A stretch of 64,000 bases of DNA from Flavobacterium hercynium (GTDB lineage Bacteria; Bacteroidota; Bacteroidia; Flavobacteriales; Flavobacteriaceae), in the NCBI RefSeq assembly GCF_002217285.1, contig NZ_MUGW01000015.1:1-64000 (forward strand), written 5' to 3'. Below are positions 27,485-35,705 of this stretch, one piece after another. The translations under genes and the position numbers were made by a program. The notes beneath the pieces were generated by a model that saw nothing but the letters and a program-made list of their open reading frames with translations, did no database searches and was not told the origin of the DNA. Each line of letters starts with the position of its first letter. The first letter of the stretch is position 1.

Positions 27485-28873
27485 TTACAAGTGAATTACT
27501 TCGCCGTAAGCATCTGCCACAGCTTCCATAACTGCCTCGCTCATTGTTGGGTGAGGGTGGATAGATTTAAGGATTTCATGACCTGTAGTTTCTAGTTTAC
27601 GAGCTACAACTGCTTCAGCAATCATATCTGTAACTCCAGCACCAATCATGTGGCATCCTAACCATTCTCCGTATTTAGCATCGAAGATTACTTTTACGAA
27701 TCCATCAGCAGCACCGGCAGCTTTTGCTTTTCCTGAGGCTGAGAATGGGAATTTTCCAACTTTTAATTCGTATCCTTTTTCTTTTGCTTGTTTTTCAGTT
27801 AAACCTACTGAAGCGATTTCTGGAGTTGCATAAGTACAACCAGGAACGTTTCCGTAATCAATTGGGTCTACGTGTAAACCTGCAATTTTTTCTACACAGT
27901 TGATTCCTTCTGCAGAAGCTACGTGAGCTAAAGCCTGACCTGGAGTAACGTCTCCAATTGCGTAGTATCCTGGAATGTTTGTTTGGTTGTAAGCGTTTAC
28001 TAAGATTTTGTCTCTGTCTACAGCGATACCAACTTCTTCAAGTCCTATGTTTTCGATGTTTGTTTTGATTCCAACTGCAGAAAGTACGATGTCAGCTTCA
28101 AGAATTTCTTCTCCTTTTGCTGTTTTTACAGTTGCTTTTACGCCTGTTCCGGTAGTATCAATTTTCTCTACAGAAGAGTTTGTCATGATTTTAACTCCCG
28201 CTTTTTTCATAGAACGCTCCATTTGCTTAGAAATGTCTTCGTCTTCAACAGGAACGATGTTTGGCATAAATTCTACAATAGTAACTTCTGTTCCCATTGA
28301 GTTGTAGAAATGTGCAAATTCTACTCCAATTGCACCTGAACCTACAATGATCATAGATTTTGGCTGTGTTGGTAATGTCATTGCCTGACGGTATCCAATA
28401 ACTTTTTGTCCGTCTTGTGGTAAGTTTGGTAATTCGCGAGAACGTGCTCCTGTAGCAATGATAATGTGATCTGCGCTATATTCTGTTACTTTATTGTCTT
28501 TGTCTGTAACGTCAAGTTTTTTTCCTGGTTTTAGTTTACCAAAACCTTCGATAACGTCAATTTTGTTTTTTTTCATTAAGAATTGAACTCCTTTGCTCAT
28601 TCCTTCAGCTACACCGCGGCTACGTTGTACTACTGCTGGGAAATCTTTATCAAACTCAGAAACTTTCAATCCATAATCAGAAGCGTGCTTTAAATAATCA
28701 AAAACCTGAGCTGATTTTAATAATGCTTTTGTTGGAATACATCCCCAGTTTAAGCAAACACCACCTAAATTTTCTTTTTCAACTACAGCTACTTTAAAGC
28801 CTAATTGAGATGCTCTAATAGCAGTAACATATCCGCCAGGACCACTTCCTAAAACAATAACGTCGTATTTCAT
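27485..28873 (-). CDS. lpd: dihydrolipoyl dehydrogenase (E3)
   Basis: Flavoprotein that reoxidises lipoamide of the pyruvate and 2-oxoglutarate dehydrogenase complexes and of glycine cleavage, passing electrons to NAD+. It is 462 aa, standard length. GSGPGGYVTAIRA binds FAD, the redox pair is C40/C45 in GGVCLNWGCIPTK, GSGAIGVEFA binds NAD, and SIHPHPTMSEA near the C-terminus holds the catalytic His. It stands alone with its own terminator, as usual in this group. Confidence 0.97.
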   Translation of the reverse strand: MKYDVIVLGSGPGGYVTAIRASQLGFKVAVVEKENLGGVCLNWGCIPTKALLKSAQVFDYLKHASDYGLKVSEFDKDFPAVVQRSRGVAEGMSKGVQFLMKKNKIDVIEGFGKLKPGKKLDVTDKDNKVTEYSADHIIIATGARSRELPNLPQDGQKVIGYRQAMTLPTQPKSMIIVGSGAIGVEFAHFYNSMGTEVTIVEFMPNIVPVEDEDISKQMERSMKKAGVKIMTNSSVEKIDTTGTGVKATVKTAKGEEILEADIVLSAVGIKTNIENIGLEEVGIAVDRDKILVNAYNQTNIPGYYAIGDVTPGQALAHVASAEGINCVEKIAGLHVDPIDYGNVPGCTYATPEIASVGLTEKQAKEKGYELKVGKFPFSASGKAKAAGAADGFVKVIFDAKYGEWLGCHMIGAGVTDMIAEAVVARKLETTGHEILKSIHPHPTMSEAVMEAVADAYGEVIHL

Positions 28874-29176
28874 TTTTTTTGTTTTTAGTATTTATTACCG
28901 AAAATGAAGTTCATAAGTCCGAAGATCATTTTCTCGTTTTTCTTTGTGATGCGAATTTAAGGATTTATTTTAAAAAACACTTTAAAAAAAAGTTGAAAGT
29001 CGTAAAGTCGTAAAGTCATATAAGTCGAAAGTTTGAAAGTCTTAAAGTTAAAAAGGAAATCCAGAACCTTTATTTTTAAAAGTTCTGGATTTCGTTAAGT
29101 CTTTTTTAGTTTTAAAGTTTTTTAGTCTAAAGTTAGAAAGTTGAAAATCTAAAATCTGCATTCTAAAATCTACGAT
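28874..29176. repeat. intergenic short-word array (AAAGTCGTAAAGTC family) around a terminator
   Basis: 28992-29052 repeats GAAAGTCGTAAAGTC-like words. 29057-29092 is a strong hairpin (AAATCCAGAAC..GTTCTGGATTT). 29094-29170 holds the partly inverted words AGTCTAAAGTTAGAAAGT and AAAATCTAAAATC. The remaining bases upstream of lpd show nothing clear. Confidence 0.7.
29057..29092 (-). terminator. intrinsic hairpin inside the AAAGTC array
   Basis: Stem AAATCCAGAACC/AGTTCTGGATTT. It is downstream of the HNH gene on the minus strand; the T run is short. Confidence 0.6.
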
Positions 29177-29761
29177 CTAAATTTTAATATGTCCCCAGTT
29201 CTCGCCGCTGGCAATTCGTCTTATTTGCATTTCGCTTACTCCAAATTGTTTGGCGATCATTTTTAGACGTGTTTTTTGTTCCGGTCGTGCTAAGATTTTT
29301 TTGATTAGCATAACTTTAGTTGTCGTTAGTTTTCTGCCGTCAGATTTTAAGTTGTGTTCAATTAGATTCTTTTTGGCTTGAATTACATGCGGACTTTTGC
29401 GGCTGTGCGCCATCATTTCGGCTTTTGTTGCCCAACGTAAATTGTTGACATCGTCATTGCTGCGGTTGTAATCAAGATGCAATACATAGGTTTGCTCTTC
29501 GGATTCTTTTGGTATAAAATATTGCGCTACTAACTTGTATAAAAAAAGATATTTGTTTACAATTTTGTCGTCATTTTTAACCTTAAATCTAAAGGTTGGA
29601 TATCCGTCGCTGAGACCTCCTTTGAGGATTCTTCCGTTTTCGATTTTGTCGGAAAAACTAATTAAACGACCGCGGTTTGAAATGGCATATTTAAGTTGTA
29701 ATGATGCGTTAATTTCTAATTCTTTAAACTCTTCGTTAGGATAAAATCTATTTTTTAGCAT
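29177..29761 (-). CDS. free-standing HNH endonuclease with NUMOD4-like and HTH regions
   Basis: 194 aa. Residues ~8-60 look like NUMOD4 (ISNRGRLISF, RILKGGLSDGYP). 70-115 is an HNH core with VLHLDYNRSNDDVNNLRWAT, where His95 and the paired Asn106-Asn107 keep the catalytic pattern. 150-192 is a helix-turn-helix-like DNA-reading region (MIAKQFGVSEMQIRRIASG). Proteins of this layout occur in homing and phage endonucleases. No intron, intein or phage gene is near, so it is either a domesticated copy or a lone mobile gene. Confidence 0.85.
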   Translation of the reverse strand: MLKNRFYPNEEFKELEINASLQLKYAISNRGRLISFSDKIENGRILKGGLSDGYPTFRFKVKNDDKIVNKYLFLYKLVAQYFIPKESEEQTYVLHLDYNRSNDDVNNLRWATKAEMMAHSRKSPHVIQAKKNLIEHNLKSDGRKLTTTKVMLIKKILARPEQKTRLKMIAKQFGVSEMQIRRIASGENWGHIKI

Positions 29762-29799
29762 TGGTCTTTTACATTTGATTTATATTCTGATTATATTCT

Positions 29800-29807
29800 C
29801 AAATATA
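29800..29807 (-). promoter_or_regulatory. candidate -7 box for the HNH gene
   Basis: TATATTTG on the minus strand, about 39 bases before the ATG. Confidence 0.4.
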
Positions 29808-29961
29808 AAAAATAGAAATTCGACTTTTCTTAATTTACTGGTGCTGAGCACAAGTTTTATGATTCTTATAACGGTATTTTAACTTTTTTAAGATTTTATT
29901 TGGTATTTAAAATGTCATTTTTCTTCTAAAATTGATGTAAAAATTAAAAACGTAAAAATAG

Positions 29962-29996
29962 AAAAGGCTCAATCTTATATAAAATTGAGCCTTTGT
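29962..29996 (-). terminator. intrinsic terminator after the ABC exporter gene
   Basis: AAAGGCTCAAT/ATTGAGCCTTT stem. It lies 22 bases past the exporter stop at 30018. Confidence 0.82.
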
Positions 29997-30017
29997 ATTT
30001 ACATATTAACTGATAAA

Positions 30018-31772
30018 CTAGTTCGCTACTGAAAATTGCGAATCATATAAGTTTTTGTAATATCCATCTGTTTTGGTAAGCAATTCATGATGTGTTCCTT
30101 GTTCTACAATTAGACCTTTGTCCATGACAACAATTTTGTCGGCATTTACAATTGTAGCTAGTCGATGCGCTATAATGATAGAGGTTCTTCCTTTTGTAAT
30201 GGTTTCGGTAGCACGCTGAATGAGTTCTTCTGAATAGGTGTCGATTGATGATGTAGCTTCATCTAGAATTAGAATACTCGGATTACTAACATACGAACGC
30301 AAAAACGCTATTAGCTGACGCTGTCCTGACGAAAGCATTACACCACGTTCTTTTACGTCAAAATCATAATCATCCGGCAAGCTCATGATGAAATCATGTA
30401 CGCCGATAATTTTAGCAGCATTTATAACACGATCGCGCGTAATTTCGGGATTGTGCAAGGTTATATTGTTGTAAATAGTATCTGCAAATAAAAACACGTC
30501 TTGCAATACGACAGCAATTTGTTTTCGTAAAGATGCCAAAGTATAGTTTTCGATATTTTGACCGTCTATATAAATAGTACCGCTGTTGATTTCGTAAAAG
30601 CGATTCAATAGATTGATGATGGTCGATTTTCCTGCTCCCGTAGATCCTACAATGGCGATAGTTTGCCCGGCGGCTACTGATAAGTCGATTCCTTTGATGA
30701 CTTCTTCTTCCGGAATGTAACTAAAGTGTATGTCTTTGAATTCGATGCTTCCGCTAAAAACGGGAGCTTCTATTGTTCCGGTATCCTGAATGTGATCTTG
30801 TGTGTCAATAATATCAAAAACACGATTGGCTGCAATCATTCCTAATTGCATCTCGTTGAATTTATCCGCAATCTGACGAAGCGGATTAAAAAGCATTCCG
30901 ATAAACATAGTATAGGAAAACAAATCTCCAAACGTTGTAAAATGGTTTCCGCCTAAGATTTTAAATCCGCCATAAACGACTACTAATCCTAATGTTATTG
31001 AAGATATAATATCCGCAATTGGAAAAAAGATGGAGTTGTATAAAATGGTTTTTATCCAGGCAACGCGATGTTTGTCGTTGATGTTTTTAAAATTTTCAGC
31101 TTCAATTTTCTCTCTGTTAAAGAGCTGAACGATCTTCATTCCGGTAACACGTTCCTGAACAAAGGAATTCATATTAGCGATTTGTGTACGAACTTCCTCG
31201 AAAGCGACTTGCATTTTGCGTTGAAATATTCGGGTAATAAAAACCAAAATCGGCATGGCAACAACGACAATCCAGGTTAGTTCCCAGTTCATATAAAACA
31301 TAAAGATAAGCACGACAAGCATTTTCATCAGGTCGCTTATAATCATAAATAAACCCTGGCTAAAGATTCTGGCAATCGACTCTATGTCTGAAACAGATCT
31401 GGTTACCAATTGTCCTACGGGAACCAAATCGAAATATTTCATTCTAAAACTCAGGATGTGTTTAAAAAGCTTGGTACGTATGTCTTTTACAATGTCTTGT
31501 CCGAGCCAATTTGCCCAGTAAACAAAATAAAATTGTGAAAATACTTCCAGTAAAAGGACAACTCCCATCAGAATAATATACATCAGTAAACCATGTTTGT
31601 CGTGCGTTGTAATATAACCATCGACGGTTTGCTTTAGTAAATAAGGACGAAGTGCTGCAAAAACAGACAAGGATACAGCAAATAATATAACGCCGTAATA
31701 ACGCCATTTATAAGGTTTGGTGTATTTTAAGATTCGTTTGAATAATCCGGTATCAAATGCTTTTGCTTTCAT
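30018..31772 (-). CDS. ABC exporter, fused permease and ATPase (MsbA/MDR type)
   Basis: 584 aa half-transporter that would work as a homodimer in the inner membrane. Six membrane helices lie in the first ~310 residues. The ATPase has Walker A GSTGAGKST (Lys382), signature LSSGQRQL, Walker B ILILDEATSS and the switch His in IIIAHRLAT. Bacteroidota keep a conserved copy of this type; its cargo (lipid or drug) is not deducible from sequence. Its start is preceded by a GCTTTAGGC word array. Confidence 0.93.
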   Translation of the reverse strand: MKAKAFDTGLFKRILKYTKPYKWRYYGVILFAVSLSVFAALRPYLLKQTVDGYITTHDKHGLLMYIILMGVVLLLEVFSQFYFVYWANWLGQDIVKDIRTKLFKHILSFRMKYFDLVPVGQLVTRSVSDIESIARIFSQGLFMIISDLMKMLVVLIFMFYMNWELTWIVVVAMPILVFITRIFQRKMQVAFEEVRTQIANMNSFVQERVTGMKIVQLFNREKIEAENFKNINDKHRVAWIKTILYNSIFFPIADIISSITLGLVVVYGGFKILGGNHFTTFGDLFSYTMFIGMLFNPLRQIADKFNEMQLGMIAANRVFDIIDTQDHIQDTGTIEAPVFSGSIEFKDIHFSYIPEEEVIKGIDLSVAAGQTIAIVGSTGAGKSTIINLLNRFYEINSGTIYIDGQNIENYTLASLRKQIAVVLQDVFLFADTIYNNITLHNPEITRDRVINAAKIIGVHDFIMSLPDDYDFDVKERGVMLSSGQRQLIAFLRSYVSNPSILILDEATSSIDTYSEELIQRATETITKGRTSIIIAHRLATIVNADKIVVMDKGLIVEQGTHHELLTKTDGYYKNLYDSQFSVAN

Positions 31773-31782
31773 TTTTTTTTTT

Positions 31783-31952
31783 GCTTTAAGCTGTAGGCAG
31801 TAGGCTTTAGGCTTTTTTTGCTTTATGCTATTTTTTTATGCTTTAAGCTTTAAGCTGTATGCTTTAGGCTTTTTTTATATGCTTTACGTTTAAGGCTGTT
31901 TTTTATTATAAGATAAAGGCTTAAAGCTTACAGCCTAAAGCCTACAGCCTAA
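31783..31952. repeat. short-word array (GCTTTAGGCT / AGCCTAAAGC) between truA and the exporter gene
   Basis: The left part runs GCTTTAAGCTGTAGGCAGTAGGCTTTAGG-like words several times with T-run breaks. The right part (31914-31952) is the reverse complement (TTACAGCCTAAAGCCTACAGC). The right edge supplies the truA stop codon (TAG on the minus strand). Confidence 0.8.
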
Positions 31953-32683
31953 ATATAGTCGTAATCTATTTCAGTTAAATACAATCCGTGTGCTGGGACT
32001 GAAAAACCTGCTTTTTCTCTGTTTTTGCTGGCGATTATTTGCTCAACATCGTTAAGCGTAATTTTATGTAAACCAACATTTATTAATGTTCCTACAATAG
32101 CCCGAACCATGTTTCTTAAAAAGCGGTTGGCTGAGATTGTAAAAATCAGTTTGTTGTTTTCTGTTTTCCAATGCGCCTGAAAAATGGTGCAGTCAAAGGT
32201 ATTAACGTCTGTATTTACTTTAGAGAAACACTGAAAATCGGTGTGATTCAATAAAATTTTCGCAGCGTCATTCATCAAAGCTACATCCAGATTTTGATTA
32301 AAATACCAGCTTAGTTCTTCTGAAAAAGGATTTTTTATGGTATTGATGTGGTACTCATACGTTCGTTTAGTAGCATCAAATCGGCAATGCGCATCGTCGT
32401 GAACCGGAATGATATTAAAAATGGCTATGTCTTTTGGGAGATAGGAGTTTAGTTTATGCATTAAAACGGGAACATCGATCTCTTTTTCATAATCAAAATG
32501 AGCATACATTTCCTGCGCATGAACACCAGTGTCTGTTCTTCCGGCTCCCATTGCATTTATCGGTGAATTTAATAAAACCGAAAGTCCTTTGTTTAAGGTT
32601 TCCTGAACAGAGGATGCGTTAGGTTGAATTTGCCAGCCATGATAATGTGTTCCGTTATAAGCGAATTGAATAAAATATCTCAT
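31949..32683 (-). CDS. truA: tRNA pseudouridine synthase A
   Basis: Makes pseudouridine at positions 38-40 of tRNA anticodon arms. The catalytic motif GAGRTDTGVHA puts Asp51 as nucleophile. RYFIQFAYNGTHYHGWQ is the standard N-terminus and fixes the start at MRYF, giving 244 aa; an upstream Met would add 19 unrelated residues. FRYF-like FSANRFLRNMVRAIVGTL near the C-terminus is also conserved. Its stop codon lies inside the adjoining repeat array. Confidence 0.95.
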   Translation of the reverse strand: MRYFIQFAYNGTHYHGWQIQPNASSVQETLNKGLSVLLNSPINAMGAGRTDTGVHAQEMYAHFDYEKEIDVPVLMHKLNSYLPKDIAIFNIIPVHDDAHCRFDATKRTYEYHINTIKNPFSEELSWYFNQNLDVALMNDAAKILLNHTDFQCFSKVNTDVNTFDCTIFQAHWKTENNKLIFTISANRFLRNMVRAIVGTLINVGLHKITLNDVEQIIASKNREKAGFSVPAHGLYLTEIDYDYI

Positions 32684-32689
32684 TTTAAG

Positions 32690-32800
32690 GGACAGAGGTT
32701 TTTTTAAAAGGTCCTGAGGTTCTGAAATACAAAGGTACAAAGTTTTCTTTAATAAGGAGCTAAGGCTTTAGGTTGTTAAGGTTCTAATGGTTTTGTATCT
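32690..32800. repeat. weak short-word array (AAGGTTCTAA / AAGGTCCTGAGG) between truA and the phosphoesterase
   Basis: Words such as AAGGTCCTGAGGTTCTG, AAAGGTACAAAG, TAAGGCTTTAGG and TTAAGGTTCTAA. Similar words recur at 37500-37560. The divergent promoters must lie here. Confidence 0.5.
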
Positions 32801-32830
32801 TTACCACTTTTGAATCTCTTTTGCCTTAAC

Positions 32831-33325
32831 ATGAAAAAAATATTGCTTCTTTCTGATACGCACAGCCACATCGATGATACTATTCTAAAATACGTTGCAC
32901 AAGCCGATGAAGTATGGCACGCAGGTGATATTGGAGATCTAAATGTTACGGATACTATAAAAAAGCTTAAACCTTTACGTTGTGTGTACGGAAATATTGA
33001 TGATGCAAAAGCACGATTAGAATTTCCGCTTCATAACCGATTTTTATGCGAAGATGTTTCGGTTTGGATTACACACATTGGCGGATATCCCGGAAAATAC
33101 AATCCCAACATAAAAGAAGAAATGGCTTTGAATCCTCCAAAGTTGTTTATTTGCGGGCATTCGCATATACTAAAAGTTATTTATGATAAAAAAAATAATT
33201 TGCTGCACATGAATCCGGGAGCTGCAGGAAAAAGTGGATTTCATCAAATGCGAACTATGTTGCGATTTGTAATCGAAGGCGATAAGATAAAAGACCTGGA
33301 AATTATTGAGATTGGCAAAAAATAG
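32831..33325 (+). CDS. YfcE/MJ0936-type metallophosphoesterase
   Basis: 164 aa from MKKILLLSDTHSH, the usual start; an in-frame Met seven codons earlier adds nothing conserved. Metal ligands are in SDTHSH (Asp9, His11), HAGDIGD, YGNIDDA, THIGGYP and CGHSH, the full calcineurin-like set. The family hydrolyses phosphodiesters in vitro; the natural substrate is unknown. Divergent from truA, convergent with the kinase gene (2-base gap between stops). Confidence 0.9.
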   Translation: MKKILLLSDTHSHIDDTILKYVAQADEVWHAGDIGDLNVTDTIKKLKPLRCVYGNIDDAKARLEFPLHNRFLCEDVSVWITHIGGYPGKYNPNIKEEMALNPPKLFICGHSHILKVIYDKKNNLLHMNPGAAGKSGFHQMRTMLRFVIEGDKIKDLEIIEIGKK

Positions 33326-33327
33326 GA

Positions 33328-34272
33328 TTACACAGCCGGAACTTTTATTTTTATAGAAGTACCCGTTTTTTCGATCATTTTCGAGGTAATAATAAAACTT
33401 CCTTTTAGTTTTTTTATTCGTGCTCTAATTCTGTTTAATCCAAAACCTTCACCTCTGTTGAGTTTTTCGGTATGAAAACCTTTTCCGTTATCGTTAATCG
33501 TGATGATAAGACGGCTGCTGGTTTGGTGAATAGTAATCGATGCTTCGGTAGCACCGCTGTGTTTTATGATGTTGTTGAATAATTCTGTAACAATAAAATA
33601 GATTTTGATTTCGAATTTTTCATTGTATCGTTTTTCAGTAGAAACATTACTTATAAATTCGAAGTGAATGCTTGAATTGGAGTTTTTTTCGCATAAGTCT
33701 TCTAATGCATAAACTAATCCAAAACGTACCAATAGAGTAGGGATCAACTCGTGAGACATATCACGTAAACGATCGTGTACCTCTTCTAAAATGGTTTTTG
33801 CTTTTAATATTTCAACAGATTTTATATTGTTTTGTGCGACAAATACATTTAGATGCAAGCCAACAGAAGATAGTAACGAATTGATATTGTCGTGTAAAAA
33901 GGAGGCTATTTTTTTTCTTTCGCTTTCCTGTCCGTCGATACCGGAGTTGATAATGTTGAGTTGTAACTTTTGCTTAATATCCTTTTGTCTGTTCTTTCTT
34001 TTTAGTTCATTGTTTTCATAAACGAAGAAAATTAAAATGCACAGTAAGATCACTAAGATCACAAACAAACTCACTACAAGTTTGCGTTCGTGCTTTTCTT
34101 GTTTTACAATTTGTTGCTCTTTCGCGTTTTTAGAAGAAAAAAGGGAATCCGTTTTGCTATTGTATAGTTCGTTGCCTGTTTTTGGAGCAAAAGCTCCAGG
34201 TTGGGCATAGCAAGTTATTCCGTTAAGCGTAATAAGGAGAAAAGTAAATAAAAAAAATCTCAGTAAAGGCAT
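33328..34272 (-). CDS. NarL-type sensor histidine kinase (HisKA_3)
   Basis: 314 aa. A signal peptide (to about ITCYAQ, residue 24), a short ~40-residue extracytoplasmic segment and one membrane helix (65-85) precede the kinase core. The phosphoacceptor is His127 in ESERKKIASFLHDNINSLL. ATP-binding boxes are TELFNNIIKHSGA, NDNGKGF and GFGLNRIRARIKKLKG. The periplasmic part is too short to bind a large ligand. It is transcribed after its response regulator, 25 bases away. Confidence 0.9.
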   Translation of the reverse strand: MPLLRFFLFTFLLITLNGITCYAQPGAFAPKTGNELYNSKTDSLFSSKNAKEQQIVKQEKHERKLVVSLFVILVILLCILIFFVYENNELKRKNRQKDIKQKLQLNIINSGIDGQESERKKIASFLHDNINSLLSSVGLHLNVFVAQNNIKSVEILKAKTILEEVHDRLRDMSHELIPTLLVRFGLVYALEDLCEKNSNSSIHFEFISNVSTEKRYNEKFEIKIYFIVTELFNNIIKHSGATEASITIHQTSSRLIITINDNGKGFHTEKLNRGEGFGLNRIRARIKKLKGSFIITSKMIEKTGTSIKIKVPAV

Positions 34273-34297
34273 ATACAGCTATTTGATTAATAAAGTT

Positions 34298-34960
34298 TTA
34301 ATTCTTGATTAATTTATTTTTGATTGCATATTTTACAATACCAATTACATTTTTCAGATGTAATTTTTTCATGATATTTTTTCGATGTGTTTCTACTGTA
34401 TTCAGACTTATATAAAGTTGTTCGCTTATTTCTTTTCCACTGTATTCCAGAGAAATTAAGGTTATTATTTCTATTTCCCGAGCGCTTAAAGAAAGCAATT
34501 TAGGTTCGGGATTTTTAATTAATTTGGGATTGTTTTGGGTAAAGCTGGCAAAGATTTTTTTTCGCACGTGATCATCAAAATATTCTTCGTTATTATTAGC
34601 AGCTTCAATAGCCTGAATAATATGTTCTCCGGCACATTTTTTAGTTAAATAACCAAGTGCTCCTAATTTCATGACTTCCTTGATTATTTTCAGATCGTCA
34701 TAACTGGAAAGAATAATTACTTTGCAAGGAAATTTTTTCTCTTTAAATTCCTTTAATACTGCAATTCCATCCTTGTTTGGCATGCTAATATCGAGAAGTA
34801 AAACATCAGCATTATTAGCTACAACATCAGCATAAACAGCATTTCCATCGACAGAGTTTCCCGCTACTTCGAATTCCGGGACAGTATGAAGTAAATTGGT
34901 AAGTCCGTCTAAAAGGACCTGATGATCATCTGCCAGATGTATTCTTGTTTTTTGTGTCAT
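34298..34960 (-). CDS. NarL/LuxR-type response regulator
   Basis: Partner of the adjacent kinase. Counting from MTQKTRIHLADDHQ, the receiver has phospho-Asp57 in DVLLLDISMPNKDG and Lys in YLTKKC. The C-terminal LuxR helix-turn-helix reads LSAREIEIITLISLEYSGKE and LNTVETHRKNIMKKL. In-frame Met codons two and eight codons upstream are alternatives. Target genes unknown. Despite the NarL-type family name there is no evidence that it senses nitrate. Confidence 0.92.
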   Translation of the reverse strand: MTQKTRIHLADDHQVLLDGLTNLLHTVPEFEVAGNSVDGNAVYADVVANNADVLLLDISMPNKDGIAVLKEFKEKKFPCKVIILSSYDDLKIIKEVMKLGALGYLTKKCAGEHIIQAIEAANNNEEYFDDHVRKKIFASFTQNNPKLIKNPEPKLLSLSAREIEIITLISLEYSGKEISEQLYISLNTVETHRKNIMKKLHLKNVIGIVKYAIKNKLIKN

Positions 34961-35044
34961 TTTCATTTTATCATGGAAAGCCAAAAATAGGAAAAAAAAT
35001 CTTATAAAGCTTTGATTATAGGACAGTCTTTAACAAAACAGCGG

Positions 35045-35082
35045 ATACAAAAAAACCCGAATTATAAAATTCGGGTTCTCTT
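35045..35082. terminator. intrinsic terminator upstream of the two-component genes
   Basis: AACCCGAATT/AATTCGGGTT stem with A/T runs on both sides. It lies just past the 3' end of the DUF4293 gene (minus strand). Confidence 0.8.
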
Positions 35083-35108
35083 CGCACAAAAAACTTAAGT
35101 TTATAGGT

Positions 35109-35522
35109 TTATCTCAAACGGTCAACAGATTTTACAAGATCTTCATCCTTCTTGATGGCCTTATTAGCTAAAACTAATAATACGATAGCAACAATCGGTA
35201 GAAACATCCCAATACCTTTCTCTGAAACAGTAGCTGCTTCTCCAGATAGATTTAGTGATCGATATACAAACAATCCTAATAAAATTAAATTTAATATTAT
35301 GTTCAGTCTGCCCATGACAAACTGATTTTGTCTCTTTTTGTATGAAATAATACTGATGATAGTTAACATCGTGCTTAGACCTAATAATATAGTGTACACC
35401 TGATCTTGCATAAAATAAAATGCTTTTCCTGTATTAAGTGTCCAAAGCGGAATAAAAAACATTAAAACTCCCGTAATAATAAAAGTCAGAAGTAAATAAA
35501 CAGTTTGAATTCTTTGTATCAT
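35109..35522 (-). CDS. DUF4293 membrane protein
   Basis: 137 aa with four membrane helices (about 7-27, 40-58, 70-90, 105-122). It begins MIQRIQTVYLLLTFI, the strongly kept start of DUF4293, a Bacteroidota-specific family of unknown role. Its place divergent from rho is a common arrangement in flavobacteria as I recall. A TATTTTTG box lies 19 bases upstream. Confidence 0.9.
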   Translation of the reverse strand: MIQRIQTVYLLLTFIITGVLMFFIPLWTLNTGKAFYFMQDQVYTILLGLSTMLTIISIISYKKRQNQFVMGRLNIILNLILLGLFVYRSLNLSGEAATVSEKGIGMFLPIVAIVLLVLANKAIKKDEDLVKSVDRLR

Positions 35523-35540
35523 GATTTAATAATTGTTCTA

Positions 35541-35548
35541 CAAAAATA
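35541..35548 (-). promoter_or_regulatory. candidate -7 box for the DUF4293 gene
   Basis: TATTTTTG on the minus strand, in the 183-base divergent gap before rho. Confidence 0.4.
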
Positions 35549-35705
35549 TATTTTCTTTTTTATAAATACTATTGTATGATAAAATTTTATTCGTATTATT
35601 GCATCATAATACCGTAAGCACTTCATACTGCGGTCAATTGAAAAATAGTATCTATCTATTCTTTTTACAGTATTCCTTTAAAATAATTAAATTCATAGAA
35701 CATTC

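Noticed and set aside
33328..34960. Nitrate sensor pair for the nitrate island
   Set aside because: NarL-type is only a structural class. The sensor part is short and has no nitrate-binding P-box, and the genes are 8 kb away.
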